Of a DNA stretch of 7,047 nt, positions 1-5,574 are shown in pieces. The stretch is from DASTGO01 sp035719045 (GTDB taxonomy: Bacteria > Actinomycetota > Actinomycetes > Actinomycetales > Kineosporiaceae): contig DASTGO010000183.1 in NCBI GenBank assembly GCA_035719045.1, positions 1 to 7,047 of the forward strand. The letters run 5' to 3'. How positions within the stretch are numbered: the first letter of the stretch is position 1; every line of letters begins with the position of its first letter. A program made the translations under genes and the position numbers. The notes under the pieces are model-generated. The model did not search any database, was not told the DNA's origin, and saw only the letters and a program-made list of their open reading frames with translations.

Positions 1-23
1 CGAGGCTTGAAGAGGCACGCGGA

Positions 24-306
24 TCACGGTCGGTTGCCCTCGTAGTTGTTGATCTTCAGACGCGCGGAGAACCCTTCGAGGATGGACCAGGTGGGGGAGT
101 GGCAGGTGTCCGCTGGAGACGGCAGGAGCAGGAGTTGGGGATGTAGGTGGTCCGCAAAAAGTCCGCAACGGGCCCGAGCAGACCCAGCAGCGGCCGTTCA
201 GCTCAACATCGCCAACATTGCGTTTGCCCAGGTCAGCGGCGTGGGGCACCAACGGCAGCACGAGTTGATCGACCCGCTGCAATTCCCGGCGTATCGGCCG
301 ACTCAT
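24..306 (-). pseudogene. Unrecognised, apparently frameshifted minus-strand ORF
   Basis: No function is recognised. On the minus strand an ATG at 306-304 opens a frame beginning MSRPIRRELQRVDQLVLPLV and staying coding-like (GC-rich third positions) up to ELNGR near 190. That frame stays open to the window edge but becomes Pro/Ser/Thr-rich. From about 195 to 140 a second frame looks better (PLLGLLGPVADFLRTTYIP). From 92 down to the stop at 26-24 a third frame is strongly coding-like, with about 20 of 22 codons ending in G or C (TWSILEGFSARLKINNYEG). The simplest reading is one small gene with two frameshifts, from decay or sequence error. Chance open frames in GC-rich DNA are the alternative, and the plus strand is also open here. 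The start lies just after the stop of the next broken ORF (315-313). Confidence 0.25.
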
Positions 307-312
307 CCACTT

Positions 313-621
313 TCAGGCCTCTGACCTGCGGTTCGTGTCTCCGGTGTCCCCGTTGGTCCGCAGGATTTCGGCGACTCCGTCGACGGCAACGATCGCGCGC
401 CACGCGGAGAGCGATTCCGCAACGCCGGGGAGCGGCCGGTCGACCGAAATGCTGACGAGACCGGAGCCTCATGGACTGAGTCGCGTGAACTGCTCGAGCG
501 CTCCGTCGCAGCCTTCTGCCCGCAGAAGTACCGCCACCTCGTGTAGCGCGCCGACGTGCATCGCCGCGACGGTGGTGAGCCGGAGTCTTGAGCTCCGTGA
601 CACCTGAAGCCAAGTGTCCAT
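313..621 (-). pseudogene. Unrecognised small ORF interrupted by an in-frame TGA
   Basis: No family is recognised. The minus-strand frame from ATG 621-619 (MDTWLQVS...) reads about 50 codons with strong third-position GC (for example LHEVAVLLRAEGCDGALEQF) to a TGA at 471-469. The same frame then goes on in equally coding-like style for another 51 codons (VSISVDRPLPGVAESLSAWR, then AIVAVDGVAEILRTNGDTGD) to a TGA at 315-313. The frame that could restart at the overlapping ATGA (472-469) is Arg-rich and looks non-coding. I therefore read this as one gene of about 100 codons carrying a nonsense mutation, where a TGA for CGA change would suffice. It could instead be a real 50-residue ORF followed by chance openness. 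Its start is divergent to the DUF1214 fragment, 12 bases away. Confidence 0.3.
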
Positions 622-633
622 GATGGCGTTGCG

Positions 634-999
634 GTGACGGTGACCGCGGCTCATGCACAAGCTCGTGAGGCCACCTACATCGGCGTGTCACCCGACCTGC
701 CGGTCGGCGAGTACGAACTCACCGTGGGTCCGGATGTGCCTGTCGATGGGTTCTGGTCCATCTCGGTGTACAACGCCGAGGGCTTCTTCGAACCGAACGA
801 TCGCGGTGCCTACAGCGTCAACAACATCACAGCCCGCCACAACGACGACGGCAGCCTCACGGTCCGATTCGGCGGTGACGGTGACCCCGAGCGCAACTCC
901 CTGCCCATCACCGAAGGCTGGAACTACCTGGTCAGGCTCTACCGGCCCCGCCCCGAGATCCTCAGCAAGGCGTGGACCTTCCCCACCCTCTCGCGGTAG
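634..999 (+). CDS. DUF1214-domain protein, isolated C-terminal domain (probable remnant)
   Basis: Residues about 16-121 form a nearly complete DUF1214 domain. The typical core is visible as PVDGFWSISVYNAEGFF, NDRGAYSVNN and DGSLTVRFGG, followed by LPITEGWNYLVRLYRPRPEI and a final WTFP. This domain normally forms the C-terminal third of DUF1254/DUF1214 proteins, which are several hundred residues long and of poorly defined, mostly exported function. Here nothing like the DUF1254 half is visible upstream. The frame is closed by a TGA at 598-600 and the sequence before it resembles no DUF1254 protein in any frame. GTG 634 is the first plausible start and no clear Shine-Dalgarno or signal peptide precedes it. 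The domain itself is intact with clean codon use, so this is either a recent truncation product or a short stand-alone DUF1214 protein. The truncation reading is favoured by the broken ORFs next to it. Confidence 0.75.
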   Translation: MTVTAAHAQAREATYIGVSPDLPVGEYELTVGPDVPVDGFWSISVYNAEGFFEPNDRGAYSVNNITARHNDDGSLTVRFGGDGDPERNSLPITEGWNYLVRLYRPRPEILSKAWTFPTLSR

Positions 1000-1123
1000 C
1001 GACTCGGCGCACTCAGATCGGCACGATCAACCGCGCTGGGCGGCATTCCGGGACGTTGCTCTACTCCGAACGCTGGCTGATCCGGGTGGCAGCCCTGACG
1101 GTTGGCAGCGGGTGCTGGGCGAG

Positions 1124-1879
1124 TCACGACCCGTTGTCGGCGACCTGCAGATGCCCGGCTCGGGACATCGGGTCCGCGGTGATGATCTGCAACAGCTCGT
1201 CGGCGCTTACCGTGAGGGTCGGGCACGAGATGCGCAGCCGCTTGCTCCCGCCGCCCGGCGCTTCCGCAGAGCCGGCCGGGGACGGTGCAGGGCGCAGCCT
1301 CAGGACAACCTGGCCGGTGCCGGGCGTCGTGGCGAACACGGATGCTGACACGATGCGATCCCAGGTCGCGACGCGGTGCCGGAACGGGACCGTGTCATCC
1401 CGCACACCGCTGTCGTCGACGGTGACCCTCAGCCCCCGGCTCTTGGCCACCCAGACGCCTCCCCAGAGGGCCACCACCACGGCGACGACAGCGACCACGA
1501 TCGGCGACCCCGGTATCAACCCAGTAGTGGTCCCGCCATACACGGACATTCCCATGCCCCCGCCGCACAGAAGGGACGCGACCACGACCTGACGGTCGGT
1601 GGCGAAGGTGAGCGTCTGCCCGGGCCCTCGCACCACGGGGACACGGTCGGCGGGTCGCGGACCCACCATGGCCGCGACCGCGAGATCCGCCAGGAACAGG
1701 AGCATCCCAAGGACGCAGGCCGCCACCAGCGCGTCGAACACGCCACCGGCGTGCTGCAACGTCATGGCCAGGGCCATCGCGAGAAGCCCGCAGCCTCCCG
1801 CACCCAGGCCCAGAGGGCTGATCCGGCCATAGGAGAACTCCCGGGCATGCTCCCAGTAGTAGGCCTCCACACCGCTCAC
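1124..1879 (-). CDS. Four-helix membrane protein with PH-like C-terminal domain
   Basis: The 251-residue protein starts at GTG 1879-1877, chosen for the purine-rich AGGGAGA just upstream. The same frame stays open for about 160 more codons upstream, but that extension is Arg/Pro-rich and not protein-like. Hydrophobic segments lie at about residues 21-41, 48-72, 97-118 (weaker) and 126-146. After them comes a soluble domain (about 150-237) that begins RGLRVTVDDSGVRDD, contains TWDRIVSASVF, and ends with LTVSADELLQIITADP. This layout of paired helices plus a strand-rich tail with an amphipathic last helix matches actinobacterial membrane proteins with bacterial PH-like domains. Such domains are thought to mediate membrane-surface contacts, and no enzymatic role is known. 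The C-terminal tail includes a Gly/Pro/Ala linker (about 198-212). The gene is convergent with the DUF1214 ORF across 124 bases and looks monocistronic. The PH assignment is by pattern only. Confidence 0.8.
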   Translation of the reverse strand: MSGVEAYYWEHAREFSYGRISPLGLGAGGCGLLAMALAMTLQHAGGVFDALVAACVLGMLLFLADLAVAAMVGPRPADRVPVVRGPGQTLTFATDRQVVVASLLCGGGMGMSVYGGTTTGLIPGSPIVVAVVAVVVALWGGVWVAKSRGLRVTVDDSGVRDDTVPFRHRVATWDRIVSASVFATTPGTGQVVLRLRPAPSPAGSAEAPGGGSKRLRISCPTLTVSADELLQIITADPMSRAGHLQVADNGS

Positions 1880-2448
1880 CCGTCGTCTCCCTGTGCGCGT
1901 CTCGCTGGACCGGTTGCCCTGCATGGGCTTGATGTGCCGTTCATTCTCCCCGGGGCACAGTAGCGCCGCCGGGGTGTCAGCAGGCCCAGACCTGCCGGCC
2001 CAGATCGATGTCCAGCACCTGCAACGGCACCCTGCCGTCCATCTCCTGTTCGCAGCTGGACGTGCCTCACCGATCGAGCTACACCGAGGCAGCCCGCGGC
2101 TGCGCGGGAGGGTATCGCCTGCGCCGGGGCAGGCCGCGCCGCATGGACGAGTGGCACCGCGTGAGAGCCGTCGGTGCGGTGACGCGGCGTCGCGGGTGCG
2201 ACCACATCGCAACATTGCGGCCAGGCGCCCGACGCCCGCAAATGGCCGACACGGCCCCCGCCCACGTGGCTGTGCGCGGGCGTCCTTCCTTGTCCGGCGT
2301 TGCCTGGGGACGCCGCCGGTCACGGAGCTGTTGGGCGTGGTTGGTGGCGGCGGAGGGCCCACTCATCGAGCTTCTCGAACGGTTGCTGGACCATGTCGTC
2401 CTGTGCGCCCTGGCCAAGCTGGGTCTTCGCTTTGCAGTGGCCGGCCGA
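1880..2448. other. Gene-poor spacer with short coding-like fragments
   Basis: These 569 bases separate the transglycosylase stop from the membrane-protein start, both on the minus strand. Long open frames exist on both strands but are Arg/Pro-rich with no family resemblance. Two short minus-strand stretches have good codon use. One is 2320-2394 (MVQQPFEKLDEWALRRHQP...), which lies in frame beyond the transglycosylase stop. The other is 1977-2042 (MDGRVPLQVLDIDLGRQVWA). Neither has a convincing full gene around it. A promoter for the membrane protein must lie here, but I cannot pick hexamers with confidence. A GGCCGGCC palindrome at about 2440-2447 follows the transglycosylase stop. Confidence 0.4.
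1886..1892 (-). promoter_or_regulatory. Shine-Dalgarno site fixing the GTG start of the PH-like membrane protein
   Basis: On the minus strand AGGGAGA sits 6 bases before GTG 1879-1877. It is the only good ribosome-binding site near the point where the membrane-protein frame becomes protein-like, so it decides the start over the many upstream in-frame alternatives. Confidence 0.6.
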
Positions 2449-3267
2449 TCAGCCTTTCGAGGCCGATCGCGCGTAGGCCTCGGCGACGCTGGCCACCTTG
2501 CGGACATACGCGTCAGAGGCGTTGTAGCGGAGCACGGCTTGCGTCCAGTCGGCGCTGTTGCGGAGATCGAGTCCGCCCGAGCACAAGTGTCGCGCCGCCG
2601 CCCATGCCGCATCGTCGATGTCAGAGGGGTCTGCGACGCCGTCCGCGTCTGCGTCGGCGCCGAAAGTGCGCCATGAGCCGGGGAGGAACTGCATCGGACC
2701 GATGGCGTGTTCCCAGGTGTCGTCACCGTGCAGGCGCGGTCCGCCCGGCGCGGGTCGGATCGCAGCCACCCCGCCTTCGCCGTCGAGCGCGGGGCCGACA
2801 ATCGGCCGGGAGGTGCGCCCATCCTCCAGCAGACGATTCCCGGCGATCGTCCCGTGGGCGGACTCCACCTCACCGACAGCCGCCAGCGTCGCCCAGCCGA
2901 CGTGGCACCTGGGGCGCCCCTTGGCCTCGAGGATTGACGCCCTGCCGTAGGCGCGCAGTGCCACCGGAGGGATACCGGTGCGCTCAGCGGTGCGCGCCAA
3001 CCACATCGGGTCGGGTTCGACCACGAAGGCTGTCGCGTTTGCATCGTGGCCGGCCCCCGTCGACGAGGCCTCGGCATCGCTCACGGCGGGTGCGGTCAGG
3101 GCGGTGGTGTCGACGATGTTGACGAGGGACCTCGACGCAGGCGCTTCGACGACACTTTGGCCCCGGTGGCCAGTGAGCCACGCCGTGCCGAGGAGGGCGA
3201 GAGGGAGGACGAGTACGGCTGCGTGAGCCGAGCGGCGGCGGGGGCGGTGATGCGACCGTCTGGGCAC
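2449..3267 (-). CDS. Secreted or anchored lytic murein transglycosylase (MltB/SLT_2-like)
   Basis: The 272-residue enzyme is predicted to cleave the beta-1,4 MurNAc-GlcNAc bond of peptidoglycan, forming 1,6-anhydro ends, outside the membrane. Residues 1-14 are very basic and 15-32 hydrophobic, giving a signal peptide or N-terminal anchor. A low-complexity linker (about 38-80) precedes the catalytic domain (about 85-270). The catalytic Glu should be E135 in WATLAAVGEVESAHG. Other family marks are HAIGPMQFLPGSWRTFG (187-203), an Asp-rich loop ADADADGVADPSDIDDAA typical of actinobacterial members, and the closing YNASDAYVRKV. C121 and C229 could form a disulfide. The GTG start at 3267-3265 has no Shine-Dalgarno and follows the stop of a 56-residue ORF by 2 bases, so translational coupling is likely. 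The length is usual for a single-domain actinobacterial member with no added peptidoglycan-binding module. Confidence 0.92.
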   Translation of the reverse strand: MPRRSHHRPRRRSAHAAVLVLPLALLGTAWLTGHRGQSVVEAPASRSLVNIVDTTALTAPAVSDAEASSTGAGHDANATAFVVEPDPMWLARTAERTGIPPVALRAYGRASILEAKGRPRCHVGWATLAAVGEVESAHGTIAGNRLLEDGRTSRPIVGPALDGEGGVAAIRPAPGGPRLHGDDTWEHAIGPMQFLPGSWRTFGADADADGVADPSDIDDAAWAAARHLCSGGLDLRNSADWTQAVLRYNASDAYVRKVASVAEAYARSASKG

Positions 3268-3269
3268 CG

Positions 3270-3440
3270 TTAGCCGAACCGGCCGGTGAGGTCGTCGGCG
3301 GTGCTCTGGCCCTGGGCCGTCAGGCCGGCCCTCATGGCCGAGAACCAGACATTCCAGGAAGTGCTTCGCATACCGCCATCTTGGTGCATCAGGCCCCAGC
3401 GCTGCACGACGTTCGAACCCTCGCGATGTGCGCAGGACAT
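3270..3440 (-). CDS. Small 56-residue protein of unknown function, coupled to the transglycosylase
   Basis: I do not recognise it. The minus-strand frame from ATG 3440-3438 to TAA 3272-3270 has good codon use and reads MSCAHREGSNVVQRWGLMHQ, then DGGMRSTSWNVWFSAMRAGL, then a polar end in DDLTGRFG. It is rich in Met and Trp, has no membrane helix or signal peptide, and has an amphipathic middle (about 28-44). The stop lies 2 bases before the transglycosylase GTG and the start 51 bases after the NUDIX-like stop, with all three on one strand. No strong Shine-Dalgarno precedes the ATG; an internal GTG (residue 12) is an alternative start. The same frame stays open back to the NUDIX-like stop, so this could also be the detached tail of something longer. 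Its tight spacing is the best sign that it is a real gene. Confidence 0.5.
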   Translation of the reverse strand: MSCAHREGSNVVQRWGLMHQDGGMRSTSWNVWFSAMRAGLTAQGQSTADDLTGRFG

Positions 3441-3491
3441 CCGCGCGAGCGATGGTGGGGCGGCCGAGCGTCCAGCGAGCGGCAGATCTGG

Positions 3492-4028
3492 TTACTCGAG
3501 CCGATCAAGCGAGCGTTGAGTATCGGCGGCCGTGGTGAGGTGATTGTCGACGATGGGCCACCAATGTCGAGGTCGGAGCTCGCGGCGCCCGCGTTCCAAG
3601 GTGATCCACTCGCCGTCGACGATGGGCTCGACGGCGTCCATGGCGACGAAGACCGGCACGTGGGCCCATGGCGTGGGGTGCGGGTAGTCCATATCCGGAT
3701 GCGGCACGACGTTGCGCACGTACCCCACACAGCGGGTCACAACTTCACTGCCGCCGAATACGTCGTAGAGCAGCGGGGCCAGACCCGCCGACGGGCGGCC
3801 CCGCTCTTGGTCGCTACCGAGGAATCGCGTCGGTAGGTCCAGGCCCTTGGCGGTCGGTACACAGAAGAACCGGGGATCCCCGTATGCGGGCCATTTTGTC
3901 AACAGCAGTCGGACGATGATCGCCGGCACTGCCACAGCGCAGTCGTCACCTGCCCAGACCTCGGCGGAACTGCCCGGGGGGAGCCAGGGAGCCCGCGGTG
4001 TCGTCGCGATCAGGTGCTCGTCCGGCAT
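3492..4028 (-). CDS. NUDIX-like protein without a visible Nudix box
   Basis: The 178-residue protein starts at ATG 4028-4026, with a weak AGGG a few bases upstream. Recognisable blocks are TKWPAYGDPRFFCVPTAKGL followed by DLPTRFLG (44-71), GLAPLLYDVFGG (82-93), RCVGYVRNVVPHPDMDYPHP (99-118), PWAHVPVFVAMD (120-131), and the tail GRRELRPRHWWPIVD (147-161). Actinobacterial homologues with this arrangement are, as I recall, annotated as NUDIX hydrolases. However, the metal-binding signature GX5EX7REUXEEXGU is not visible, so hydrolysis of nucleoside diphosphates cannot be assumed. It has no signal peptide or membrane helix and should be cytoplasmic. It heads a probable minus-strand unit with the 56-residue ORF and the transglycosylase, and is divergent from the Moco oxidoreductase across 86 bases. 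The assignment rests on remembered family patterns and is moderately sure. Confidence 0.7.
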   Translation of the reverse strand: MPDEHLIATTPRAPWLPPGSSAEVWAGDDCAVAVPAIIVRLLLTKWPAYGDPRFFCVPTAKGLDLPTRFLGSDQERGRPSAGLAPLLYDVFGGSEVVTRCVGYVRNVVPHPDMDYPHPTPWAHVPVFVAMDAVEPIVDGEWITLERGRRELRPRHWWPIVDNHLTTAADTQRSLDRLE

Positions 4029-4114
4029 GGCAGGACCCTAACCGGCCACCTCTCCGCGGTCTGGTTGGAGGAAACGCGAGCGTCGGCCGCGGCTGACAGG
4101 AGCACACTGGTCCG
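4029..4114. promoter_or_regulatory. Divergent intergenic region between NUDIX-like and Moco oxidoreductase genes
   Basis: These 86 bases must hold the 5' control sequences of both flanking genes, or the promoters overlap into the genes. The plus-strand gene has AGGAG at 4098-4102, 12 bases before its ATG, which is a slightly long spacing. I see no convincing -35/-10 pair and no clear operator palindrome. Confidence 0.4.
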
Positions 4115-5143
4115 ATGGTGGCAGGGCGCCGACCCGGGCGACGGACCAACATCGCACTCTTGGTGCTCTTGGTTGGCTGCTTCGTCAGCGGCTGTGCGGC
4201 GTTCGGAGTCGGGCGTGCCCCCGAGTCCAGGCTCGTGACCATCGCCCACGGCGCCGCGGGGCTCGGCATCCTCGTCCTGGCGCCGTGGAAGACTGTGATC
4301 GCAAGGCGGGGTCTGCGCCGGCCGCGTGGGCACACGGTCGGGATCGTGTTCGCGGTCGCCCTCGCGGTCAGTCTGCTCGCTGGCCTCGCCCATTCGACGT
4401 TCGGCCGACTCGAAGTAGGCACCGTCACGGCGCTCACCGTGCACGTCGCGGCTGCGGTCGCCGCCGTGCCGTTCGCGGTGAGCCACGTGGCCCGTCGTCG
4501 GCAGCGGCTGCGACCGGGCGATGTCTCCCGCCGGGTGGTGTTGCGCGCCGCCGGCCTGGGGGCCGTGGCAGCGCTGGCGTACGCCGCCCAGGATGCCATC
4601 ACCCTGGTCGCCGACCTGCCCGGAGCCAGGCGGCGTGAGACGGGCTCCTACCAGGTCGGGTCCGGCCGACCAGCCGGTATGCCCGTCACCCAGTGGTTCA
4701 CCGACAGGGTGCCGCGCATCGACCTGGCCACGTACAGGCTCGAGGTCAGCGGATCCGACGGCCGGGCGCTGCATCTGACTCACGGCGACCTCGTGGCGAT
4801 GGACAGCGTCGTCGACGAGTCGGCCGTGCTCGACTGCACCGGGGGCTGGTGGGCCGAACAGGTCTGGCGCGGAGTGCGACTGGCCACTCTCCTCGGGATG
4901 CCGCAACAGGGATCCATCACCGTGCACTCGGTGACCGGCTACACCAGACGCTTCCCGGCCGAGGAAGCCGCCGTCCTTCTTCTTGCCACGCATGTCGGCG
5001 GCGCCCCGCTCTCCCCGGGTCATGGCGGGCCGGTCAGGTTGGTGGCCCCTGGCCGCCGGGGGTTCTGGTGGGTCAAGTGGGTCGACCAGGTCAGCGTTGA
5101 ACCAAGCCCGTCATGGGTGCAGCCGCCGTTCCCGCTCCAGTGA
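4115..5143 (+). CDS. Membrane-anchored molybdopterin-dependent oxidoreductase (sulfite oxidase/YedY-like) with internal Tat motif
   Basis: The 342-residue protein joins two modules. Residues 12-124 form four helices (about 12-32, 41-60, 75-94, 104-124). H45, H93, H110 and H124 are within or near these helices and could bind heme b, as in cytochrome-b561-like anchors. A fifth hydrophobic stretch (143-166) is preceded by the twin-arginine motif SRRVVLR (138-144) and followed by an Arg cluster (R172-R174). The extracytoplasmic domain (about 175-342) has the sulfite-oxidase fold marks: PVTQWFTDRVPRIDLATYRL, the molybdenum ligand C241 in AVLDCTGGWWAEQVWRGV, and GFWWVKWVDQVSVE near the end. The family transfers electrons between a small substrate and the membrane chain via Mo-molybdopterin; the substrate here is unknown. 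ATG 4115 is supported by AGGAG at 4098-4102. The gene appears monocistronic. Confidence 0.9.
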   Translation: MVAGRRPGRRTNIALLVLLVGCFVSGCAAFGVGRAPESRLVTIAHGAAGLGILVLAPWKTVIARRGLRRPRGHTVGIVFAVALAVSLLAGLAHSTFGRLEVGTVTALTVHVAAAVAAVPFAVSHVARRRQRLRPGDVSRRVVLRAAGLGAVAALAYAAQDAITLVADLPGARRRETGSYQVGSGRPAGMPVTQWFTDRVPRIDLATYRLEVSGSDGRALHLTHGDLVAMDSVVDESAVLDCTGGWWAEQVWRGVRLATLLGMPQQGSITVHSVTGYTRRFPAEEAAVLLLATHVGGAPLSPGHGGPVRLVAPGRRGFWWVKWVDQVSVEPSPSWVQPPFPLQ

Positions 5144-5247
5144 ACCTGCAGGCGCTCACCTGGTGCGGCACCACTGAAGCGAACCGGGCGTATCGCTGCG
5201 CCGCACGACATACCGCCACGACGGGCGCCTGGGTCCTTCTGCCTGGG

Positions 5248-5331
5248 CTCTTCCGTGTTGGGTCGACTCAGGGCTCGATACACCGCGGCCCATCTGACGC
5301 CCACCACCCCGGCGATGGCAGGGACGTCGTA
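5248..5331 (-). pseudogene. Remnant of a serine-recombinase (resolvase/invertase) C-terminal helix-turn-helix
   Basis: Directly after an in-frame TAG (5334-5332), the minus strand reads YDVPAIAGVVGVRWAAVYRA and continues LSRPNTEE. This matches the closing DNA-binding helix-turn-helix of resolvases and invertases, whose usual form is V..IA...GVSRATVYRAL. The Arg-Trp-Ala-Ala where Ser-Arg-Ala-Thr is usual is a departure. No catalytic serine-recombinase domain is visible upstream in any frame, and the open frame runs on past the natural end to 5020, into the Moco gene's antisense. I therefore take it as the tail of a lost mobile element rather than a working gene. Chance similarity over about 22 residues remains possible. 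Confidence 0.4.
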
Positions 5332-5463
5332 CTAGGCACGCTTGTGGTTCCTGAGGTTGCAGGTGCTGTCCTGGGGACGCGGTGCGACGGCGGCTTCTAC
5401 CCTTGAACCGGAACTGACAGGTTCGACTGTCCCTGGGGCTACAGCGATTCCGGCCCTCGCCGA

Positions 5464-5481
5464 ACCACCATCGTCGGTGGT
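5464..5481. repeat. Short perfect inverted repeat upstream of the flavoprotein gene
   Basis: ACCACC and GGTGGT flank a 6-base loop ATCGTC, about 95 bases before the flavoprotein ATG. It could be an operator or an RNA hairpin in the 5' leader. It has no T-run and is short enough to be chance in GC-rich DNA. Confidence 0.25.
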
Positions 5482-5563
5482 GCCGACGTCGCTCAGGCGC
5501 CGTGAGCCAGGACGAGAACGCGGGCTGCCGTTCCCGCGGCCCCCACCGACCGCTCCATCCTCC

Positions 5564-5568
5564 GGAGG
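5564..5568 (+). promoter_or_regulatory. Strong Shine-Dalgarno for the flavoprotein
   Basis: A perfect GGAGG lies 6 bases before ATG 5575. It fixes the start and suggests efficient translation, the clearest ribosome-binding site in the window. Confidence 0.7.
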
Positions 5569-5574
5569 TGCGAC

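Larger units (their letters stand above)
5144..5574. other. Intergenic region with recombinase remnant and hairpin
   Basis: These 431 bases contain no intact gene. On the minus strand a short helix-turn-helix-like stretch remains (5248-5331). A 6-bp-stem hairpin lies at 5464-5481 and the Shine-Dalgarno of the next gene at 5564-5568. Longer open frames on either strand are Arg/Pro/Gly-rich and resemble nothing known. A weak hairpin (TGGTG/CACCA, loop of 3, 5161-5173) follows the Moco gene but has no T-run, so I do not call it a terminator. Confidence 0.4.

Noticed and set aside
1075..1094. GGCTG/CAGCC inverted repeat between the DUF1214 and membrane-protein genes as a bidirectional terminator
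   Set aside because: Five-base stem with a 10-base loop is common by chance at this GC content.
1880..2362. N-terminal extension of the PH-like membrane protein to 412 residues
   Set aside because: The added 160 residues are Arg/Pro/Cys-rich and unlike protein, and a good Shine-Dalgarno precedes the inner GTG at 1879.
1893..3122. Very long plus-strand open frame (409 codons) opposite the membrane-protein spacer and transglycosylase
   Set aside because: Arg/Pro/Ser-rich composition with no family resemblance; it is the mirror of GC-rich codon use in the minus-strand transglycosylase.
4010..5023. Minus-strand open frame of 337 codons opposite the Moco gene
   Set aside because: Low-complexity Gly/Arg/Asp/His-rich antisense of a clearly recognisable plus-strand gene.
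5161..5173. Hairpin TGGTG-CGG-CACCA after the Moco gene as a terminator
   Set aside because: The stem is only 5 bp with a 3-base loop and there is no T-run.
5427..5444. Possible DosR-type operator CTGTCCCTGGGGCTACAG upstream of the flavoprotein
   Set aside because: Only the outer four bases pair and the centre does not match the known palindrome; resemblance is too weak.
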